Shown here one piece after another: positions 9,501 to 11,201 of a stretch of 11,201 nucleotides of DNA. The notes beneath the pieces were generated by a model, which saw only the letters and a list, made by a program, of their open reading frames with translations, did no database searches and had not been told where the DNA came from. The translations under genes and the position numbers were made by a program. Source of the stretch: Caryophanales bacterium UBA3210 (GTDB lineage Bacteria; Bacillota_I; Bacilli_A; RFN20; CAG-449); NCBI GenBank assembly GCA_002363635.1, contig DEWM01000016.1:1-11201 (forward strand). Reading direction: 5' to 3'. Position 1 is the stretch's first letter; every line of letters begins with the position of its first letter.

Positions 9501-10439
9501 ATTATTATTAAGGAGTTTATCAAATGAAAGAGTTTTGTTTGCGTCAAAAGAAGAAAGAGATTGAACTTTTTCTTTTGTTTCGCCTACTACATGATATAGG
9601 TCGATTGATTCAATTTTTGCGCCTGTTGTATATTCATCCTTTAATGTGTAATCAAAAGTGACTTGGTTTTCAGTATTTAAGACGTTGTCTAAAATTACTT
9701 TTGGTTCATATTTTTCTTTTGTTGAGAAGAATGTTGAAGTGATGGACTGAGTATGTACTCCATTACCATCGTTTAAATCGTATGAGTAATTTAAAATGAT
9801 AGAATATTCAGAGCCTGAATATAATCCGTCAAAGTTAAATGATAAGTTTGTTAAATCTTCAATGTTTGTGATTGAATCAAACTTACTACCGTTTCTCATT
9901 AAATCGATTGATGTAATTTTAGCATTCTTACTTGTACCTTGGTTGAATAAAACATTAAATGTTACATCTGTTTGAGTAGATTGGACATTATCAAATGATA
10001 CTGTTGGTGCAGTTAATGCAACAGTATGGAAATCTTCTCCTACTACTTTTTCTGTATGTATACCAGTACCATCTTTTTTATCGTATGTATAAGTTACTTC
10101 GATATGGTAGACATTGTCATTTAATAAATTGCTAAATGATAATTTATCAAAACTTTCTACTGACTGAACAAGAGTCGCACCTTGATAAAGATCAACAGCA
10201 GTGATAGTTGCTTGAGTGTTGTCTTTATCGACAACTTCGACATCAAAGTCAACAGTTGTAGGGGTGTTTTTCTTTTCAAAATCACTGATACCTACTGTTG
10301 GAGCTTCTTTGTTTTGCATGTAATAAGCAGTTAAGAATACTGAAGTAAATAAACCGACGACTACAGTAACAGAACCTACTAACTGCTTGGTTCTTACGAC
10401 CTTTCTAGGATCAATTTTTTCAATCTTATTTTTTTTCAT
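1..10439 (-). CDS. Giant repeat-rich surface protein with N-terminal membrane anchor, 31 Fn3-like modules and a BspA-type leucine-rich repeat domain (3' end outside window)
   Basis: A continuous minus-strand reading frame of 3479 complete codons has no stop and runs off the left edge, so the visible part alone is about 380 kDa. The ATG at 10439 is chosen because a GGAG ribosome binding site lies 7 bases upstream and the first residues form a basic tail plus a hydrophobic segment. In order it shows a membrane segment (about 20-40), 31 tandem modules of about 105 residues (46 to about 3309), and the beginning of an LRR_5 domain (about 3310 onward). Composition is rich in Thr, Ser, Asn, Asp, Val and Leu, with 6 Cys and 5 Trp in the whole module array, typical of exported Gram-positive adhesins. 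No LPxTG motif is visible, but the C-terminus is missing. A role in adhesion or binding of host or polymer ligands is inferred from architecture; the ligand is unknown. No frameshift or broken module was found. It is monocistronic as far as can be seen. Confidence 0.93.
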   Translation of the reverse strand, partial: MKKNKIEKIDPRKVVRTKQLVGSVTVVVGLFTSVFLTAYYMQNKEAPTVGISDFEKKNTPTTVDFDVEVVDKDNTQATITAVDLYQGATLVQSVESFDKLSFSNLLNDNVYHIEVTYTYDKKDGTGIHTEKVVGEDFHTVALTAPTVSFDNVQSTQTDVTFNVLFNQGTSKNAKITSIDLMRNGSKFDSITNIEDLTNLSFNFDGLYSGSEYSIILNYSYDLNDGNGVHTQSITSTFFSTKEKYEPKVILDNVLNTENQVTFDYTLKDEYTTGAKIESIDLYHVVGETKEKVQSLSSFDANKTLSFDKLLNNNSYYVSLTYSYNLNDEQGLVTKELRSSVFTTRELLAPSASIINVKDNETSISFDLSSQENDNEKSTNLKLVSVDLLHNGKVEQTISDLENKTSDDSIFSDLLNNNSYFLRLNYSYDLNDGRGALDYSYTTPTKTTTRSLVLPNVATSITNTTTTSFKVTSTLSNNETDAKITKVAIFNTDDLTKEVASFENNTDNNELFEVEFTGLNSNNTYKVITYYTYDLNDGNGITTPAKEYEKEVTTLAKAAPEVKAIVSVTSNETQINVDLAKTDLDETSLKIDYIKIFQEAVRDAEGNITREEKIIYEKNDEEELSFSFDGTDGILNNNNYLVYIEYSYDLNDKKGTQKATYTSAPSRTDAVNDTKSTFALNETKTTSTSLTATLSFASHDNPYPTNGKVVLYDKDGNEIASQVATLSEGDQEFTFDNLYSEATYTMVFTYDYHFNDGQTYNGNTYKTVTRTLTATTNAKEKATVEFNTPVTRDDTTISFSLRKSENAEFNNLQITSIVLKHIDTNEEIVYDGELTFTDLVSNTITFDNLLNANTYQVIVNYKYSLNRYEGDISPTLKLVSDNQLLDSLTAPTLTWGTCEIENVNTLKYQATLEPNTSKNAYITSVEIYKEGENKAYRTKSYEEGTTYVSDSFEDLDFDANYILKINYTYDLNDSANEVTKKHYETVTNEASFDIAKLTAPTLEFSTLNVTNNQVSFNITKINPSSLEYKDLVLYLYDTKDTEHPVKTIVNPDLTHTITISELDNGHILYNNHSYYVYVTYKYDVKDGKGDIDSSITSNSFNIEAKSAPTISFEAVSTTVDTVSFSIHKDDETSSFKDLVSISLKDKEGNTVSYNFTGTINFDETLTFSGIKSNTNYTLEYTYSYDLNDGSEIKQNTISTSFTTKAKTVPTVNINSPTTTPNSISFTITATNLDNNLTLKSATIVNTSDSSDTQTISLTNADIGSTKSFNTGDHYNTEYTLTLNYEYDLNDGGEAVQAKVEKVVTTEDKATSINQTVSTTKDSVRVAYTIDANDQVETQVESIALYLGDSCIESRTGTLSGTEETFANLLSNTEYKVIITYSYKNNNGERENATLVSTPTTGENAVPTVICSNFTTTSTSVNFENLVTNTDNVALTINKVNLYIDGEEEPFKTLTSFDELAFNGLLSNKTYYMTVEYTYNLNDGNGDINVTSSTSQKFSTPSKATPVVKINDLSANGTTVSYSLSLTDLGNTNATITKVEIYNKNGNTYVNEISGSQIVLDQTLTFSSLLNGNEYYLVVYYSYNPNEDKAQTIVSTTYEDGNSVKTISLKAPSFDFGTNNNLKDSEVLSTTFTFDTKTSLNANVTKIEILKDDAVINTIYTPSTSVSFDNLLSDTSYTIKATYEYDLNDGKGIQTSSKEITLNTKAKEAVSVSVDSLSLEGTTLSFTLDATNNDNAKYKIDSVSLYKSTDKTSAFKTITNKDSWDNLSFTDLENGYTYFLIVEYHYDSNDIEGGKQIYLSSLPSQYVQVKALTAPEYKVTATTTTTSFTYNVANVGGTDSGAKVTNITIKDPTGIILVNKDNPTELTGTLEDLYSGSNYEVLVTYTYNLNDGNGLITKTETSVVTTISKTAPKVSITPTAPLVYTDTSIKFTIAKYNSLETDATLNITSIKLVPTDTTLETFVFDMNNFAYDTVLSFDGLLNGIEYQIVIDGTYDFNNLSATSLHTYHEESSKVSTVGKSAPTIIVENKNVTIGADSIEFNTTITDSYNTNPTITSIVLKDGSTTVKTLSATDTRIFEDLKSEHAYTISVNYTYDLNDGKGERASSSTSVTFTTKAKQDPVATVTKVAQEGEEENSMTFKVVIDEKGNDVTITGIKAINKDGSTAQKITSWPSDSLNFELTVNNLNYSNEYALYVEYSIDKNNDKAPTTAHVQSAFVGTTDLTPPTVTFDNIVASKEGVTFNASLVDNDSTQGKITSIDLYKDGVKVGSITSPTETSLSFSKLLSNNTYKIVLTYTYDLHDGSNELVTETIEKVFTTVAKEKATFEVINESIASDGTTFNYGIGTISNADNCKITLVKVEAITADGKVTKTIKASSLPSSYEELSVSGLYNNQNYHLKVTYSVDYNDGEYHEAYIESDTLATKVNVAPKVTNITFDNNEGLGLNGTIIVTYTDVDSTGISKSIGLKTSKDAETYVDTKTNVTVDENGQVSVTFTGLRNNTTYYADFYGTYDLNDSNGEKSYSVSCGSITTPVLTSPTVEVKNTTSLTAEGKLDGLTYNYEVYLTNPNNVDYRITSVDLISNTNSKNNQTYSFNTETDFSTSDTQKTLSFTLVNGNEYYVVVNYEYNLNDENGETWVHATASTTALSTVSLEAPTVTISAVYDNGTGATISVKSNEKTSEKVAATITSIQQVIAGTTNAKDISFTASNDISTSTTSLLNDNTYEFVVNYTYDLNDGFGTRNGQSKTKSIKTNAIATPTIEFSGLVEENANLTDTFSIKNTSLDANVEITSIIVKNANGAKVSNITFSNDNFDSEGNLSNLTYTAPLNNSTYTIEVSYTYNLNNAYDENGDITIYEGKATYTFTTLAKTAPTAKFTSATLDADTLDINFGVSITDTTDTGAKLTSAKLYYVDDEGDVLYRSLDNLLDITNLSFTNVLNGRTYYIIAEVTYNLHDGSKDKKVTIDSRDVSSIELVSASLNKPVISFGTTTTTKTTVNTSLTKLDDDNTLVKINSIDLYVVTNGVGTKVTGKSIQNIDQDNLTSLSLACLYNDTEYYLVANYTYNLNDGRGDIASSNVVSSHFKTVALTAPTVTISTPEAKTEVITTDGKETTNTYVEVAVSVKDDDGTGATIYSIDLQHLDTDGNVKDVTTISKWDSLSSIRFDGLLNDNTYKIVVNYRYSLNDGRETVEEYNAGHKVDTINFTTPKLNEPTLEVSVDDIIATGTDITAKYTITDSDITITSRQAVLKNVDTGKTVEIKELSSVDNEVVFKNIDSMTTYQVEIVVNYDLNDGTTTDNAKTASSTTVTTKTVKKDLSYEVDETNKTLTITNYKGGSNEVSLYEEYDIDGVKYKVVALDNAFANKTDLTSITLPKTITTLKNNAFSNCTALTTVNYEGTIDDWANISIEGSKLSSPMTYASTFNQYVNDAFEEVTSIELSSDISTIGNYQFAGFNRVTSLSLPSTITSIGESAFEGCSSLTAVEIP
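513..10304 (-). repeat. Array of 31 tandem Fn3-like modules (about 95-121 residues each) encoded in the giant gene
   Basis: Module starts, read on the minus strand, are at 10304, 10010, 9707, 9398, 9080, 8768, 8453, 8099, 7775, 7448, 7124, 6821, 6518, 6233, 5936, 5615, 5321, 5006, 4715, 4385, 4091, 3776, 3479, 3167, 2843, 2492, 2183, 1844, 1511, 1190 and 827. A typical module starts with A-P-T-V, has a core strand such as TSIDLY in the middle, then F-x-x-L-L-N-N-x-x-Y and a Tyr-rich strand ending in Y-D-L-N-D-G-x-G, and closes with F-T-T-x-A-K before the next module. The Tyr strand followed by a Gly-containing turn resembles the F strand and F-G loop of fibronectin type III domains. The Trp of classical Fn3 is absent in nearly all modules, so this is an atypical Fn3 or a related Ig-like family. 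Modules are clearly homologous but differ strongly in sequence. They probably form an extended rod. Confidence 0.85.
10320..10382 (-). other. N-terminal signal-anchor / transmembrane segment of the giant protein
   Basis: Residues about 20-40 form a continuous hydrophobic stretch rich in Val, Leu, Phe and Ala (it begins LVGSVTVVVGLF and ends FLTAYY). Before it are 19 residues with many Lys and Arg, which would stay in the cytoplasm by the positive-inside rule. After it, the first Fn3-like module begins within five or six residues. There is no clear AxA-type signal peptidase I site, although T-A-Y at the end of the segment could be cut. I read it as an uncleaved signal anchor, with a cleaved signal peptide as the alternative. 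Confidence 0.75.
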
Positions 10440-10445
10440 TTTTGA

Positions 10446-10450
10446 ACTCC
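10446..10450 (-). promoter_or_regulatory. Ribosome binding site of the giant gene
   Basis: On the minus strand the sequence GGAGT ends 6 bases before the ATG at 10439, so the GGAG core is 7 bases away, an ideal spacing. It decides the start: another ATG at 10452 overlaps the GGAG and is out of frame. Confidence 0.8.
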
Positions 10451-10476
10451 ATTTTTTGTGATAATTTGCATTAATT

Positions 10477-10505
10477 TTTATAAATAAAAATACGCACAAA
10501 AACAA
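10477..10505 (-). promoter_or_regulatory. Candidate sigma-A-type promoter of the giant gene
   Basis: On the minus strand TTGTTT (10505-10500) and TATAAA (10482-10477) are separated by exactly 17 bases. Transcription would start near 10470, giving an untranslated leader of about 30 bases that contains the ribosome binding site. The -35 box matches the consensus in four of six positions and the -10 box in five of six. In such AT-rich DNA other combinations are possible. Confidence 0.5.
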
Positions 10506-10591
10506 TGATAAAATTTAGCGAAATTAAATACAATAATTAAGACACAAAAAGATAAAAAAAGGCATGAAAAAATTTTAAAAAATCCTATTTT

Positions 10592-10605
10592 TAAAACCGC
10601 TTACA
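10592..10605 (-). promoter_or_regulatory. Candidate CcpA operator (cre-like site)
   Basis: Read on the minus strand, TGTAAGCGGTTTTA fits the cre consensus TGWNANCGNTNWCA at every fixed position except the last C, which is T. It is one of the few CG-containing spots in this AT-rich region. It lies about 90 bases upstream of the proposed -35 box of the giant gene and about 180 bases upstream of the proposed -35 box of the NifX-like gene. It could link expression to carbon source, but the match is to a degenerate consensus and no ccpA gene is in view. Confidence 0.3.
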
Positions 10606-10638
10606 AAAATACTGATAGAAAAATAAAAAAATGCCCAC

Positions 10639-10661
10639 ATAATGGACAAAAATACCATTAT
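10639..10661. repeat. Short inverted repeat (7-base arms, 9-base loop)
   Basis: The arms ATAATGG (10639-10645) and CCATTAT (10655-10661) are perfect inverted copies. There is no clean T tract in the position expected of a terminator, and both genes point away, so a terminator is unlikely. A protein-binding site or chance are both possible. Confidence 0.3.
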
Positions 10662-10702
10662 TTTGTGTGTGATTAATTAGATACAAAAGCAACAACAAAT
10701 AG

Positions 10703-10728
10703 ATAGATTAGATATAGATATAATCTAT
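10703..10728. repeat. Short AT-rich inverted repeat (8-base arms, 10-base loop)
   Basis: The arms ATAGATTA (10703-10710) and TAATCTAT (10721-10728) are perfect inverted copies around GATATAGATA, which itself repeats the GATA/TAGATA words. The hairpin would be weak. Its place between two divergent promoters would suit an operator, but the region is so AT-rich that chance cannot be excluded. Confidence 0.3.
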
Positions 10729-10757
10729 AATTGTTATCGAATAGAATAAAAAAAAAA

Positions 10758-10772
10758 CGAATGTCACGAATG
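10758..10772. repeat. Direct repeat CGAATG-TCA-CGAATG just upstream of the plus-strand promoter
   Basis: Two copies of CGAATG are spaced by three bases (period 9) and end 10 bases before the proposed -35 box at 10783. CG-containing hexamers are rare in this intergenic region, so a direct pair at this position may be a regulator-binding site for the NifX-like gene. Confidence 0.25.
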
Positions 10773-10782
10773 CTACAAAAAA

Positions 10783-10810
10783 TTGCACAATTAATATTTA
10801 AATATATAAA
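10783..10810 (+). promoter_or_regulatory. Candidate promoter of the NifX-like gene
   Basis: TTGCAC (10783-10788) and TATAAA (10805-10810) are separated by 16 bases, preceded by A-rich DNA that could act as an UP element. Transcription would start near 10817, about 67 bases before the ATG. A TATACT at 10854-10859 is a weaker alternative -10 box without a good -35. Confidence 0.45.
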
Positions 10811-10868
10811 ATAAACGTGTTAGAATGTTAAGGCTAAGTGTACATTTTCGTTGTATACTTGTTTTATT

Positions 10869-10876
10869 GGTGGAGA
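10869..10876 (+). promoter_or_regulatory. Ribosome binding site of the NifX-like gene
   Basis: GGTGGAGA precedes the ATG at 10884, with the GGAG core 8 bases away. This is a strong Gram-positive-type site and fixes the start. Confidence 0.8.
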
Positions 10877-10883
10877 TTTTTTT

Positions 10884-11201
10884 ATGAAAATTGCTATTCC
10901 TTACGATAGGGAAAATGAAACAGTTTTTCAACATATGGGAAGAACTGAATTTTTTAAAGTTTATGAAGTAATCGATGATGAAATAGATTCTTGGACAGTC
11001 TTTTCTACAGAAGGAGTTGCTCACGAAGCATTAGTCGGCGGTTTATATGAAATCGGTGTTAGTGTTTTACTTTGTGGAGGACTTGGAGACGGAATGATTC
11101 AGGCTCTAAAATCAGTCGGTATCAAAGTATATCCAGGAAATACTGGTAAAGCTGATGAAGTTTTATTTGCGTATTTAGATGGAGATTTAAAAGAAAGCAC
11201 A
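10884..11201 (+). CDS. NifX/NifB-type iron-molybdenum cofactor-binding family protein (3' end outside window)
   Basis: The visible 106 codons start at an ATG with a strong ribosome binding site and match the dinitrogenase iron-molybdenum cofactor biosynthesis family (PF02579, RNase H-like fold). Family marks are the opening strand MKIAIPYD, the H-M-G-R motif at residues 17-20 where the family usually has F-G-R, a central L-L-C-G-G-L-G-D-G motif with Cys64, and the ending I-K-V-Y-P-G-N-T-G-K-A-D-E-V followed by A-Y-L-D-G-D-L. Family domains are about 100-120 residues, so the gene is probably near its end or carries a short tail. NifX and NafY bind metal-cluster intermediates during nitrogenase assembly, but many anaerobes without nitrogenase carry orphan members whose role is unclear, perhaps in handling iron-sulfur or molybdenum clusters. 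Nothing else from nitrogen fixation is visible. The protein should be cytoplasmic. It diverges from the giant surface-protein gene across a 444-base gap. Confidence 0.88.
   Translation, partial: MKIAIPYDRENETVFQHMGRTEFFKVYEVIDDEIDSWTVFSTEGVAHEALVGGLYEIGVSVLLCGGLGDGMIQALKSVGIKVYPGNTGKADEVLFAYLDGDLKEST

Larger units (their letters stand above)
10440..10883. other. Divergent intergenic region between the giant gene and the NifX-like gene
   Basis: These 444 bases separate the two divergently transcribed genes and are far more AT-rich than either, with long A and T runs (for example ten A from 10748 to 10757). No credible coding frame is present. It contains the candidate promoters and ribosome binding sites of both genes, a cre-like sequence and short inverted and direct repeats, each listed separately. 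No tRNA, riboswitch or intrinsic terminator could be recognised. Confidence 0.85.

Noticed and set aside
513-10304. Periodic signal of about 316 bases considered as a CRISPR array or DNA satellite
   Set aside because: The periodicity is in the encoded protein. The DNA copies are strongly diverged, the period is far too long for CRISPR and the reading frame is preserved throughout.
1-10439. Use of UGA as Trp (mycoplasma-type code)
   Set aside because: All six Trp codons in the giant gene are UGG and no UGA occurs in frame, so the standard code explains everything seen.
10450-10452. Alternative upstream ATG for the giant gene
   Set aside because: It is out of frame with the long coding sequence, overlaps the GGAG ribosome binding site and stops after eight codons.
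10561-10595. A/T-rich near-palindrome (AAAAAATTTTAAAAAA type)
   Set aside because: Simple A and T runs produce such symmetry by chance in this region; there is no distinctive core.
10639-10661. Intrinsic terminator
   Set aside because: The stem is short and AT-rich with no proper T tract, and both flanking genes are transcribed away from it.
10791-11024. Minus-strand open frame of 77 codons
   Set aside because: It is antisense to the 5' part of the NifX-like gene, reads out of that gene into AT-rich intergenic DNA and resembles no family.

Overview
The window comes from an AT-rich genome with long runs of A and T between genes. It fits a low-GC Bacillota lineage, most likely an uncultured host-associated relative of the Bacilli, Erysipelotrichia or RF39/Mollicutes-like groups. 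That placement rests on composition, Gram-positive-style ribosome binding sites and protein families, not on a marker gene. Trp codons in both genes are UGG, and no UGA, UAA or UAG occurs in frame in 3479 codons, so nothing suggests the mycoplasma genetic code.

Almost the whole window (1-10439, minus strand) is one giant open gene whose 3' end lies outside it. I translated it completely and found 3479 codons without a stop or frameshift. The protein begins with a short basic tail and one hydrophobic segment (residues about 20-40). Next come 31 tandem beta-sandwich-like repeats of 95-121 residues (mean about 105; residues 46 to about 3309), then the start of a BspA-type (LRR_5) leucine-rich repeat domain that runs off the window. 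This is the layout of a very large membrane-anchored surface fibre carrying a ligand-binding domain far from the anchor. The repeats resemble atypical fibronectin type III modules: each ends in a tyrosine-rich strand followed by a loop of the form D-L-N-D-G-x-G.

At 10440-10883 lies a 444-base, extremely AT-rich intergenic region between divergent genes. It holds a candidate promoter and ribosome binding site for each gene, a sequence resembling a CcpA operator (cre), two short inverted repeats and a short direct repeat.

At 10884-11201 (plus strand) is the first 106 codons of a small NifX/NifB-type protein (dinitrogenase iron-molybdenum cofactor biosynthesis family), cut by the window edge. 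No nitrogenase gene is visible, so this is probably one of the common orphan members of the family. The two genes share only the intergenic region; I see no functional link between them.
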